Shown here: positions 1 to 8,569 of the stretch, piece after piece
How positions within the stretch are numbered: the first letter of the stretch is position 1
How the letters are laid out: the number at the start of each line of letters is the position of its first letter
Source of the DNA: Telluria antibiotica
GTDB lineage: Bacteria; Pseudomonadota; Gammaproteobacteria; Burkholderiales; Burkholderiaceae_D
Reading direction: 5' to 3'
DNA: 64,000 nucleotides
Assembly: GCF_011682055.1 (NCBI RefSeq)
Contig: NZ_JAAQOM010000018.1
Location: 85,373-149,372, forward strand
Position numbers and translations under genes: made by a program
The notes under the pieces: generated by a model
Told to the model about the DNA's origin: nothing
The model's database searches: none
What the model saw: only the letters and a program-made list of their open reading frames with translations

Positions 1-673
1 GTCGACGATCCGTTTTTCGGTCGCGCTCGACAGGCCGGAGGACCTCGACTTCCTGCCCGGCCAGTACGTGAACGTGACCGTGCCGGGCACCGACCAGACG
101 CGCTCGTATTCGTTCAGCTCCGCCCCCGTTGCGGATCGTGCAAGCTTCGTCGTACGCAACGTTCCAAACGGATTGATGAGCACCTGGCTGACAACCCAGG
201 CGCAGGTCGGACAGCCGATCTCGTTTTCCGGCCCCTACGGCAGCTTTTATTTGCGCCCCGTGCAGCGGCCCGTGCTGATGCTGGCGGGCGGCACCGGGAT
301 AGCACCGTTCCTGTCGATGCTGGACGTGCTGGCCGCCAAGGGCTTCCCGCATCCGGTCCGCCTCGTGTATGCCGTGACCAACGACCACGACCTCGTCGGC
401 CTGGACCACCTGGAGCGCATTGCAGCCGCGCACCCGCAGTTTGAGTACGTGACCTGCGTCGCGCACGAGAGCAGCGCCCATCCGCGCAAGGGTTACGCCA
501 CCGCACATGTCGAACCGGGCTGGATGAACGGCGGTGACGTCGACGTCTACCTGTGCGGTCCCGTTCCGATGGTTGAAGCGGTACGCGCCTGGCTGGACAG
601 CACCAGCGTCACCCCCAACAGCTTCCACTTCGAAAAATTTTCCGCAACCAGCACGACAGGGGGTGTCGCATGA
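1..673 (+). CDS. benC: Benzoate 1,2-dioxygenase electron-transfer component, C-terminal part (5' end outside window)
   Basis: Reductase that passes electrons from NADH through FAD and a 2Fe-2S centre to the benzoate dioxygenase. Only the FAD and NAD domains are in the window; the frame is open from base 2, so the ferredoxin-like N-terminus lies upstream. Visible are the FAD motif RSYSFSS, the nucleotide motif GGTGIAPFLSML, the late CGPVPMVEAVRAWL block and the C-terminal FHFEKF ending typical of BenC/AntC reductases. The stop overlaps the benD start (ATGA), indicating translational coupling. An anthranilate or toluate reductase is possible from this piece alone, but the following benD favours benzoate. 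Confidence 0.85.
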   Translation, partial: STIRFSVALDRPEDLDFLPGQYVNVTVPGTDQTRSYSFSSAPVADRASFVVRNVPNGLMSTWLTTQAQVGQPISFSGPYGSFYLRPVQRPVLMLAGGTGIAPFLSMLDVLAAKGFPHPVRLVYAVTNDHDLVGLDHLERIAAAHPQFEYVTCVAHESSAHPRKGYATAHVEPGWMNGGDVDVYLCGPVPMVEAVRAWLDSTSVTPNSFHFEKFSATSTTGGVA

Positions 674-1455
674 TCCACCCGGACCGCTTCAAGGACAAGG
701 TCATGGTAGTCACCGGTGCCGCCCAGGGCATCGGGCGCGGCGTCGCGTTGGCGGCGGCAGCGGAGGGCGCACAGCTCGTGCTTGCCGATCGCTCCCCGCT
801 CGTGCACGAGACGGCTCAGGAAGCCATTGCGCTCGGCGCGCAGGTGATCGTCAGCGAGGTCGACCTCGAGACGTGGGCCGGCGCCGCCGCGCTGGCGGCA
901 CGCGCCCTCGAGGACTACGGGCGCATCGACATCCTCGTCAACAACGTCGGCGGCACCATCTGGGCCAAGCCCTACGAGGAATACGAGGAAGCCCAAATCG
1001 AAGCCGAGATCCGCCGCTCGCTGTTCCCCACGCTATGGTGCTGCCGCGCAGTGCTGCCGGCGATGATCGAAGCCCGCAACGGCGCCATCGTCAATGTCTC
1101 GTCGGTCGCCACCCGCGGTATCTACCGTGTCCCGTATTCCGCCGCCAAGGGAGGCATCAATGCCATGACCGCCAGCCTCGCATTCGAGCATGCGCAGGAC
1201 GGGATCCGTGTCAACGCCGTTGCCACCGGCGGTACGGAGGCCCCGCCACGCAAGGTGCCCAGGAATCCGCAACCGCTGAGCGAGCGGGAACAGGTCTGGT
1301 ACCAGGGCATCGTTGACCAGACGAAGGCGTCCAGCCACATGCATCGCTACGGCACCATCGACGAGCAGGTGGCCGCCATCCTGTTCCTGGCGTCGAGTGA
1401 AGCTTCGTACATCACCGGGACCGTCTTGCCGGTCGGCGGCGGCGACCAGGGCTGA
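670..1455 (+). CDS. benD: 1,6-dihydroxycyclohexa-2,4-diene-1-carboxylate dehydrogenase
   Basis: Short-chain dehydrogenase (261 aa) that oxidises the cis-diol made from benzoate by BenABC and releases CO2 to give catechol. Seen: the Rossmann motif TGAAQGIG at residues 15-22, the NNVGG motif near 91-95, Ser 144/145 and the catalytic pair Tyr156/Lys160 in YSAAK. Length and the C-terminal GTVLPVGGGDQG fit BenD. It overlaps benC by 4 bases and is followed after 9 bases by pcaD, so the three form one transcription unit. No catechol dioxygenase gene is in the window. Confidence 0.9.
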   Translation: MIHPDRFKDKVMVVTGAAQGIGRGVALAAAAEGAQLVLADRSPLVHETAQEAIALGAQVIVSEVDLETWAGAAALAARALEDYGRIDILVNNVGGTIWAKPYEEYEEAQIEAEIRRSLFPTLWCCRAVLPAMIEARNGAIVNVSSVATRGIYRVPYSAAKGGINAMTASLAFEHAQDGIRVNAVATGGTEAPPRKVPRNPQPLSEREQVWYQGIVDQTKASSHMHRYGTIDEQVAAILFLASSEASYITGTVLPVGGGDQG

Positions 1456-1464
1456 GGAGACGGC

Positions 1465-2244
1465 ATGCCATCCATTCGTATCAACGACGTCCGGCTCCAC
1501 TTCCGCACCGACGGCGATCCGACGAAGCAGTGTGTCGTGCTGTCGAATTCTCTCGGTACCGACCTTTCGATGTGGGACGCCCAGGCCGCGGTCCTGGCGG
1601 CGGACTTCTACGTGCTGCGCTACGACACGGGCGGTCACGGGCAGTCCGAAAGCGGCGGCGCGCCAGTCTCGCTCGCCACCCTCGGCCACGACGTCATCGG
1701 CCTCCTCGATACCCTCGCGATCCCCCGCGCGCATTTCTGCGGCATCTCGATGGGCGGCATGGTCGGCCAGTGGCTCGGCATCCACCAGCCGCAACGCATC
1801 GACAAGCTGGTGCTGGCGAATACCGCGGCCCGCATCGGCTCTGCCGAAGGCTGGTCGGCACGTGCAGAACAGGTACGCACGAGCGGCCTCGCTGGTGTCG
1901 CGGATGGCGCGGCCGCACGCTGGTTCACTCCGGACTTCATCGCCCGCGCTCCCGAGGTCGTGGACGGAATGATCCGACGCCTGCGCGACCAGGACGCGCA
2001 GGGATATGCGGCATGCTGCGATGCGCTGGCGCAGGCCGATCTGCGCCATGCCGTGCCTGCCATCGGCTGCGCGCCCCTGATCGTGGCCGGACGGGCAGAT
2101 CCGGTAACGACGGTGGAAGACGCGCGCTGGCTCGCGAACCGGATCGCCGGCGCGCAAGTCGCCGAGGTGGACGCGTCGCATATTTCGAACGTCGAAGCGG
2201 AACAGGCATTCTCCAGCCACCTGCTCCGCTTCCTCCATGCCTGA
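1465..2244 (+). CDS. pcaD: 3-oxoadipate enol-lactonase
   Basis: Alpha/beta hydrolase (259 aa) that opens 3-oxoadipate enol-lactone to 3-oxoadipate in the beta-ketoadipate pathway, in the cytoplasm. Seen: nucleophile Ser95 in GISMGG, an acidic residue in AGRADPVT and a late His in ASHISNVE; the N-terminal block with SNSLGTDLSMWD is typical of PcaD. A ribosome site GGAGACGGC directly precedes the ATG. It is the last gene of the ben unit and converges with the minus-strand tannase gene with no spacer: the two stop codons are adjacent. A catechol-branch paralogue (CatD) does the same reaction and cannot be excluded. Confidence 0.88.
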   Translation: MPSIRINDVRLHFRTDGDPTKQCVVLSNSLGTDLSMWDAQAAVLAADFYVLRYDTGGHGQSESGGAPVSLATLGHDVIGLLDTLAIPRAHFCGISMGGMVGQWLGIHQPQRIDKLVLANTAARIGSAEGWSARAEQVRTSGLAGVADGAAARWFTPDFIARAPEVVDGMIRRLRDQDAQGYAACCDALAQADLRHAVPAIGCAPLIVAGRADPVTTVEDARWLANRIAGAQVAEVDASHISNVEAEQAFSSHLLRFLHA

Positions 2245-4083
2245 TCAGGAGCAGGTATAGCTTGCAGCCTGGTTCGGATCGCCGCTCGTGTAGGTCGCCT
2301 TGAGCGGGTACACGCACAACGGCCGGCTCTTCGCGGCAGTCGTCGAGGCCGCCGTCGACCTGGCCGTGAGCATACCCGGAGCCGCGCCCTTTTCGACCCA
2401 GTCGGTCAACGCCGCATACAACTGCGCGTTGGTCGGCAGCGGCGGATTTGCCGTTGCGTTCGACGTGCCATTGGCGAATGAATGGGCCATGCCTGGGACG
2501 AGGTAGAAACGGAAGAAGGTCTGAACCGCTGCGAACCCACCCATCTGCTCCGCCACACGGTGGTAGTAATTGATCGATCCCTGTGCAGGAATCAGCACGT
2601 CCGCCAGGCCATGGTAGACGATCAGCTTGCCGCCACGATCGCGGAATGCGGCCAGGTCCGGCATATCCGTATTGATCTGCCCGAGGTCGGACTGCAGCGC
2701 GACACCATGGTCCGACGCGTTGGCGAGGTCACTGTACGTGAGGTTCTTCCACTGATTCGCGCCGTTGCCGGAGGCATTGCGAAATGCCGCACCGGCCAGC
2801 AGCGGATTACGCGATTCCAGCGCGACCATCTCGCTCGCGATCGGAAACTGGGTCGGACCGGCCAGAGCCAGCATCATCGTGCCCCGTGTCAGCCCATACC
2901 ATTTCTGGCCAGGTGCAAGCATGGTGCCGGAGCCATTGTCGAGTGCAGGATCAGGCACATTGCCGTCGACGGTCTGTCCGTACCAGATCTTGTTCATCGC
3001 CGTCGCCTGCGCCAGGTTGACGCAATCGGCTGACGTGCTGGTGCCGGTCACGCCAACGCCGGCCTGTCCCGCGCACAGCGTTCGCGCGTCCTTGCGTGGG
3101 TCGTACGCGCACCGTAGCGGATCGGGAATGTATCCCAGCTTGACGCCGCCGACCGTGCCACACGCATCGATGGCCGCGTTGGACATGCCGGTCAGTTGTC
3201 CTGCCGTCAGGTTCACGCCGCCGAGATCGCGCTGAAACACGACCTGCGGATAAAGTTCCCCGGTGATGAACCTGGTCCAGTTGATGGCCGGGTAAGCGGC
3301 GAGGATGCCGTCGAAATCGGCCGGATTCGCCTGCGCTTCCTTCAGGCCCTGCCGTCCACCGGTCGATCCGCCGTCCCAGTATGCGTATTTTGCGTCCTTG
3401 CCATAATAGGCCCTCGTCAGCGCCCTGGTCTTCAACGCCATCTGGTGGATGCCACGTTCGGCGAAGTCCTTCCAGAGAGTGGTATTGAGCGAGCCGTCCG
3501 GATTCATCGCGAACGACGCGTCCACGCCTTCAAGCGCGCTCACGTGACCGGTATCGGTCGTGGCCGACACCGCACCCTCGCCAGTGGCCACGTCGGCCGC
3601 GGTGAGCACTCCCTCGCCAGCAGGGGCCGTGCCGGCCAGCTGGGTGACCGATGTCTCGTGCGTCCCGGCCCAGCCGCCCCCACCCTTGACGTGGATCCGG
3701 TTATTCCAGTTCGCCGGCGCCGGCAGCCACACTTCGATGCCGATGCCGGCCGATGTCGACGGTGCGTCCGCAGGCCCTGGATTGCCGGGACCGACCAGCA
3801 GCTTCACGACGCAGACGTCGTTACCGGCAACGGGCGTGGTGGCGTCCACCGTACCCGACAACAGCAGCGGATCGCCTTTCTTGAATGACTTGATCAACAG
3901 CACCGTCGTGTCGGCGTCCGGCCTGAAGCCGGTTCTGATCGAGTCGTCGCAGCGTATTGCAGACTGCGCCGCGATGGCTTCGGACCGGGTGGGAACGAGG
4001 TTGTCGCTGCTACAGCCTCCCAGGGAGGCGACGCCGAGGCACGCCGCCGCCGTGATCGTGAGTCCTTGGTAACCTGTTTTCAT
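2245..4083 (-). CDS. Tannase/feruloyl esterase family lipoprotein lacking the active-site disulfide
   Basis: Serine esterase of the tannase family (PF07519), 612 aa, probably acting in the periplasm or at the outer membrane on ester-linked aromatic acids. The start at 4083 is chosen because GGAGA lies before it and it begins a lipoprotein signal with Cys24 in SLGGC. The triad is visible: Ser240 in DGGSTGG, Asp495 in HGLADVLIP, His534 in PGMAHSF. The family normally has Cys just before the serine and just after the histidine (CS-D-HC), joined as a disulfide; here they are Gly239 and Ser535, so both cysteines are missing together. It is 73 bases upstream of the porin stop, on the same strand. 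The substrate is not evident. Confidence 0.85.
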   Translation of the reverse strand: MKTGYQGLTITAAACLGVASLGGCSSDNLVPTRSEAIAAQSAIRCDDSIRTGFRPDADTTVLLIKSFKKGDPLLLSGTVDATTPVAGNDVCVVKLLVGPGNPGPADAPSTSAGIGIEVWLPAPANWNNRIHVKGGGGWAGTHETSVTQLAGTAPAGEGVLTAADVATGEGAVSATTDTGHVSALEGVDASFAMNPDGSLNTTLWKDFAERGIHQMALKTRALTRAYYGKDAKYAYWDGGSTGGRQGLKEAQANPADFDGILAAYPAINWTRFITGELYPQVVFQRDLGGVNLTAGQLTGMSNAAIDACGTVGGVKLGYIPDPLRCAYDPRKDARTLCAGQAGVGVTGTSTSADCVNLAQATAMNKIWYGQTVDGNVPDPALDNGSGTMLAPGQKWYGLTRGTMMLALAGPTQFPIASEMVALESRNPLLAGAAFRNASGNGANQWKNLTYSDLANASDHGVALQSDLGQINTDMPDLAAFRDRGGKLIVYHGLADVLIPAQGSINYYHRVAEQMGGFAAVQTFFRFYLVPGMAHSFANGTSNATANPPLPTNAQLYAALTDWVEKGAAPGMLTARSTAASTTAAKSRPLCVYPLKATYTSGDPNQAASYTCS

Positions 4084-4156
4084 GGTTGTCTCCAGATTGC
4101 GCATGGTGGTAGATGCGCAGCCATGACGGTGCATGGCTGGCGCGTGATAGGGAAAA

Positions 4157-5272
4157 TCAGAACGCGTGGCGCAGGCCGGCCATCAAGCCGCTCTGCGCCT
4201 TGCCCGCGGCCACGGTGCCGCCCGCGTCCAGCGCGACGGCGGCCGCACCATGGTTGTCCATCCGGCCGATGCCGGCATACACGGCGCTCCGCCTGGACAG
4301 CGCGTATGTCAGTCGCGCCACCGCCATGTTTGTATCGTCCGGCGAGTGCTTGACATCCTTGCGGGCGATCTGCGCGTCCAGCGTCAGGGCGGCCGCGACG
4401 GGGACGCTGGCGCCCAGGTAATACAGGTCCGATTCGACGACGCCGGGCGCGGCCAGCGTCTTGCGGTCGATGACGCCAGCGCCGACCTTCGTCGCCCCGA
4501 TCATGGCGTAGCCGTTGACGGTGACGCGCCGGTCGAAGTCGGCGCTGCTCGTCAGTCCGCCCGCAGCCCCTGTGTTCCCGTACAGTTTGTCGTAGGTCGC
4601 TGTGATTCCATAGGTTTGGGCGTCATAGCCCAGTAGCGCCGTGTACTGGCGGCACGCCTTGGCATTGCCGGGTACTTCGCCCGCGCAGCCGGTCGCGGAT
4701 GGACCGCCGGCGGCGGAGCCGTCGCGGCCGAAGCTCCAGGTGGCGCCGAACGACCAGCGGTCGAACGCACCTAGGTAGCCGATCGCGTTATCGCTGCGCG
4801 CGTTCGGCAGGTACAGGTCAATGCTGTTGATCGAAAAAAGGTTTGGCCCAAGCACATCGCTTTTCGCCGTCGCCAGGTAGGTCATGTTGAGAATGCGGCC
4901 CAGCTGCAACGTGCCCCATGCGCCGTGCAGGCCTACCCAGGCCTGGCGACCGAAGATACGTCCGCCCTGCCCCAGCGTGCCGGCATCGGGATTGAATCCG
5001 CTCTCCAGCGTGAAGATCGCCGCCAGGCCACCGCCCAGGTCTTCCGTGGCGCGAAAGCCGAGACGGGACGGCAGGCTACCGCTCAGGGACGGCATCTTGG
5101 TAACCGAATGTCCGGCGGCGTCGGTATTGTCCACATGCGCCAGCGCCGCGTCGATCAGGCCATAGACAGTGAGTTGACTCTGTGCCTGCGCGGCGCCAGC
5201 GCCGGATATGGCCGCCAGCGCGATTGCGATGGCGATTGCGGTGGCATGCTTACGATGTACTGCCTTGGTCAT
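4157..5272 (-). CDS. Gram-negative porin, Burkholderia OmpC-like type
   Basis: Outer-membrane trimeric porin (371 aa). It starts with a signal peptide ending near AGAAQAQ, followed by the hallmark SQLTVYGLIDAAL first strand, alternating beta-strand pattern, RLGFRATEDLGGGL and the GRQAWVGL block, and ends in an aromatic residue (RHAF). An AGGAG site six bases before the ATG supports the start. It sits between the tannase gene and the benzoate permease genes, all on the minus strand, which suggests passive outer-membrane entry of aromatic acids. Selectivity cannot be read from sequence. Confidence 0.9.
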   Translation of the reverse strand: MTKAVHRKHATAIAIAIALAAISGAGAAQAQSQLTVYGLIDAALAHVDNTDAAGHSVTKMPSLSGSLPSRLGFRATEDLGGGLAAIFTLESGFNPDAGTLGQGGRIFGRQAWVGLHGAWGTLQLGRILNMTYLATAKSDVLGPNLFSINSIDLYLPNARSDNAIGYLGAFDRWSFGATWSFGRDGSAAGGPSATGCAGEVPGNAKACRQYTALLGYDAQTYGITATYDKLYGNTGAAGGLTSSADFDRRVTVNGYAMIGATKVGAGVIDRKTLAAPGVVESDLYYLGASVPVAAALTLDAQIARKDVKHSPDDTNMAVARLTYALSRRSAVYAGIGRMDNHGAAAVALDAGGTVAAGKAQSGLMAGLRHAF

Positions 5273-5401
5273 TCATGTCTCCTGCGAGTTCCATTGATGT
5301 CTGGTGGTTTGTTGCGGGTAAAGCGCGGCCCTGGGCATGCCCGGGGCCGCCCCTGAAGTGCCCGTGGTCGGCTCCGGCACGCGGGCCAACCGTGAAGGGA
5401 A

Positions 5402-6757
5402 TCAGGCTTCCGAGGTGTCCGCCAGCGCAGCCTTGCCGATGGCGTTGCCGGCAGACGCCGACTTGCCGTGGCTGACGAGGGATATCGAGACGGCAGCGAT
5501 GACGGCCGGGATGGCGATCGCCACGAAATTCTGCTGCAGGGGCAGCGCCATGCCGACCAGCGTGCCGATCACGATCGGCGCCAAAATGGCGCCACTACGG
5601 CCGACGCCGGACGCCCAGCCGATGCCGGTGGAGCGGATCGCCGTCGGGTAAAACTGGCCTGCATAGGCATAGGTGACGATCTGCGTGCCGATGGTCGATG
5701 CCCCCGCGAGGCCGACCAGTACGAACAGCACCGTGGTCGGTACCGGATAGCCGAGCAGCGTGATCGACACGGCGGCAAGCGCATACATGCCGACGAGGAC
5801 ATGTTTGATATGGAACCGATCGGCCAGCCAGCCACCTCCTACGGCGCCGATCACGGCGCCGAAGTTCAACACCAGCACGAAGGTCAGCGCGGAACCCAGG
5901 CTGTAGCCGGCACCAGCCATCAGCTTGGCAAGCCACGAGCTCAGGGCATATACCATGAACAGGCACATGAAGAATGCGATCCAGAACATGATGGTCGAGA
6001 AGCCGCGGCCATCCTGGAACAGCCGGCCGATCGGCGCGCCGTCGGCCCGGTCCGCGCGGGCGACCTCGAAGCAATCACCCGGCTCGGCCCGGTGGCTCGG
6101 CTCCATGCGCGCGAGGATCCGCTGGAGTTCGGCCAGGCGATTGTTCTTGACGAGGAAAGGCATTGATTCCGGCAAGCTTTTGAGAATGAACGGAATCAGG
6201 ACAATGGGCGCGGCGGCCGCGAGGAACACGGATTGCCAACCATACCCCTCGATGAGCCCCTTCCCCAGGACGGCCGCAAGCATGCCGCCGACGGCATAGC
6301 CGCTGAACATCAAGGTCACCATCGTCGCGCGGATCTTCTTCGGCGAATACTCGGTCATCTGGGCGACGACGTTCGGCATCACGCCACCGATGCCGAGGCC
6401 GGCGAGGAAGCGGTTCAGGCTGAACATGTAGGGATCGCCGCTCATGCCCGCCGCTGCGGTGAATACGCTGAACAGCGCGAGGCAGATGACGATGGCAAGG
6501 CGCCGGCCGATCCGGTCCGCAATCGTGCCCAGGAAGATTGCGCCGAACATCATGCCGAACAGGGCCGAACTGACCATGAAGCCAGCGTTCTGCGCAGTCA
6601 CGCCCATCTCCTTCATGATGGACGGCAGCGCAATGCCGGCCACGGCAAGGTCATAACCATCGCAAATGATGATGATGGCACACCACGCAAGGATGCCTGC
6701 GTGGAAGCGGTTGAAGCTGGCGCCGTCGGCCAGTCTATGGATGTCGATGTGTCGCAT
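5402..6757 (-). CDS. benK: MFS aromatic acid:H+ symporter, benzoate type
   Basis: Inner-membrane transporter of the AAHS family, 451 aa with 12 predicted helices, importing benzoate or a related aromatic acid. Family marks seen are the D-G-Y-D-L-A motif in the first helix (CDGYDLAVAG), the loop 2-3 motif GTIADRIGRR and the late GxGxGxSG-like block (WASGVGRSGAI). The start MRHIDIHRL at 6757 is preferred over an upstream ATG because a purine-rich AAAGAGA lies before it. It follows benE after 19 bases, so benE-benK form an operon. PcaK or VanK are alternative names for close relatives; benzoate is inferred from the neighbours. Confidence 0.82.
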   Translation of the reverse strand: MRHIDIHRLADGASFNRFHAGILAWCAIIIICDGYDLAVAGIALPSIMKEMGVTAQNAGFMVSSALFGMMFGAIFLGTIADRIGRRLAIVICLALFSVFTAAAGMSGDPYMFSLNRFLAGLGIGGVMPNVVAQMTEYSPKKIRATMVTLMFSGYAVGGMLAAVLGKGLIEGYGWQSVFLAAAAPIVLIPFILKSLPESMPFLVKNNRLAELQRILARMEPSHRAEPGDCFEVARADRADGAPIGRLFQDGRGFSTIMFWIAFFMCLFMVYALSSWLAKLMAGAGYSLGSALTFVLVLNFGAVIGAVGGGWLADRFHIKHVLVGMYALAAVSITLLGYPVPTTVLFVLVGLAGASTIGTQIVTYAYAGQFYPTAIRSTGIGWASGVGRSGAILAPIVIGTLVGMALPLQQNFVAIAIPAVIAAVSISLVSHGKSASAGNAIGKAALADTSEA

Positions 6758-6776
6758 GATGAATGTCTCTTTGTCG

Positions 6777-8054
6777 TTATGGTTTGTGTTGCAGGTGGGT
6801 CGATGACGGGCCGTGCAGGACACGCCATGCCGCCATGCCGATGACGATGCCCCAGAAGGCGGCGCCCAGGCCGAGGAAGGTCATACCGGATGCCGTGGCG
6901 AGGAATGTGATGACGGAAGCCTCGCGGTGATCGTCCGCCGCCACCACACCAGCCAAGTTCGAAGCGATCGCTCCCAGCAGCGCCAGGCCGGCGAGGCAAG
7001 CGATCAATTCCTTCGGCAGCGCGGCAAACAGCATCACGATCGAGCCGCCGCACAGGCCGGCCAGTAGATAGAACACGCCGTTCGCGACGCCCGCCACGTA
7101 GCGCTTGCGCGGATCGTCGTGAGCGTCGCGGCCCGTGCACATGGCGGCCGTGATCGCCGCGATGGCAATCGTGATGCCGCCCGTGCACGCGACGGCGAGC
7201 GAGACCACGCTGCTGGTAACGACGATCGGGCGCGCCGGCGCGTCGTGGCCGGACGTGCGCAACACCGCCATACCCGGCAAATATTGGCCGGTGAGCGTGA
7301 CAAGCACGAGCGGAAGGGCCAGGCCGAATGTGGCGGTCCAGCTCCAGGCGGGTTTGATGAACTGCGGTACGACCAACTCGAAACGTACGGCGGAAAAATG
7401 GGTGATGCCCGTCAGCCAGGCGATCGACGCGCCCGTCACCATCAACAACACGATGCTATAGCGCGGCAGCAGACGCCTGAACGCGAGATAGGCCGCGATC
7501 ATTCCGAATGCGAGCACGGGCAGCGATCCGGCAGTCCTGAACGCGCTCATCCCGAACGGCACCAGTATGCCGGCCATCATGCCGCTGGCGATCCCCTTCG
7601 GTACGTGCGCCATCACGCGCTCCAGCGATCCGGACAGGCCGATCAGCAGCAGGATGGCGGCGGCGGTCAGGTAAGCGCCGACGGCCTCGCCGAGTGGCAG
7701 CGCGGGAAACAGTGCGATCAGGAGCGCCGTCCCGGGAGCCGACCATGCCGTGATGACCGGCATGCGCAGGCGCCAGCTCAGGAAGATGCCGGCCGCCGCG
7801 GCGCCAAGGGAGATGCTCCAGACCCAGGAAGCGAACATGGCGTTCGACACGCGCGCGACCTGCGCCGCCTGGTAGAAGATGGCGAGGGGCCCGGCGAACG
7901 ACACAAGAACTGCGAGGAAACCGGCAGCGATCGCGGTCAGGGACCAATCCGCCCATCCGCTATGTCTATCGTGATCATTGGCACCTTCGACATTGTCACG
8001 CATTCCTGCCCTTGAATGCGCATCGACCGGACGCCCATCTCCTCTCGCCTGCAT
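6777..8054 (-). CDS. benE: Benzoate/H+ symporter, BenE family
   Basis: Integral membrane protein (425 aa, about 12 helices) of the BenE benzoate transporter family (PF03594), moving benzoate into the cell. Seen: the early AGFLAVLVSFAGP segment, SWRLRMPVITAWSAPGTALL and a Gly/Ala-rich middle with TGGITIAIAAITAA, all characteristic. GGAGA lies four bases before the ATG at 8054; a second possible start with AGGGCAGGA before it is at 8003 and would remove a charged tail. It leads the benE-benK pair and is divergent from the TonB receptor at 8570. Two different benzoate importers side by side may reflect different affinity. Confidence 0.88.
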   Translation of the reverse strand: MQARGDGRPVDAHSRAGMRDNVEGANDHDRHSGWADWSLTAIAAGFLAVLVSFAGPLAIFYQAAQVARVSNAMFASWVWSISLGAAAAGIFLSWRLRMPVITAWSAPGTALLIALFPALPLGEAVGAYLTAAAILLLIGLSGSLERVMAHVPKGIASGMMAGILVPFGMSAFRTAGSLPVLAFGMIAAYLAFRRLLPRYSIVLLMVTGASIAWLTGITHFSAVRFELVVPQFIKPAWSWTATFGLALPLVLVTLTGQYLPGMAVLRTSGHDAPARPIVVTSSVVSLAVACTGGITIAIAAITAAMCTGRDAHDDPRKRYVAGVANGVFYLLAGLCGGSIVMLFAALPKELIACLAGLALLGAIASNLAGVVAADDHREASVITFLATASGMTFLGLGAAFWGIVIGMAAWRVLHGPSSTHLQHKP

Positions 8055-8569
8055 AGTGTCTCCGCGTGTTTCCCGTTATTCGCTGTGAGGCTGGTCTGCG
8101 CCAGCCTTCGCGTCATTGCAGAGTAGGTAAGACGAGTCTCGGCGTCCAACACCGATTTGGTATCCAGTCAATACTTATAAGGTATTGAGCAGCCATGGCA
8201 CGATACAGTCCCTCTGGATTTGCGCGTGATCGCACGGGTGCGCGATAAGAATTTGCGGACGCTTTGCTGTCCACTGGTTGAACGCGCAACGCTCTCAATT
8301 GCACGGTGCTTCGTCCATCCGCCCCTGTCGGGCGAAAGCCAGTTCTCTGCCCGAAGGTCGCCTCGACTACTTATCTTCTTCGACATCCAATGCGGAAAGA
8401 ATTCGGCAGCAAACCGTCAGTCATGGCCAGTTTCCGTAAGACACGACAACTTAGCCCTCGTATTCTTTGTTCGATTCGGGTTCACGTGATCTCCGTTATC
8501 CAGCTAATCGTGGACGAGTGTACGGAGCCCGAAAAAAAAAGTACGTAATTCAAATAGGGGACGAAAACC
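8055..8569. promoter_or_regulatory. Divergent intergenic region between benE and a TonB receptor gene
   Basis: About 515 bases with no convincing gene: short open frames on both strands lack ribosome sites and recognisable content. Base composition is visibly more A+T-rich than the genes around it. It must hold promoters for benE-benK (minus) and the receptor (plus). I see no copy of the phased TGAA/CGAA motif found elsewhere in the island. Confidence 0.5.

Noticed and set aside
1033..2238. 401-codon frame antisense to benD and pcaD
   Set aside because: Covers two well-supported genes on the other strand and lacks a ribosome site or known motifs.
8113..8548. Short open frames between benE and the TonB receptor gene
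   Set aside because: Frames on both strands overlap each other, lack ribosome sites and show no protein-like composition.
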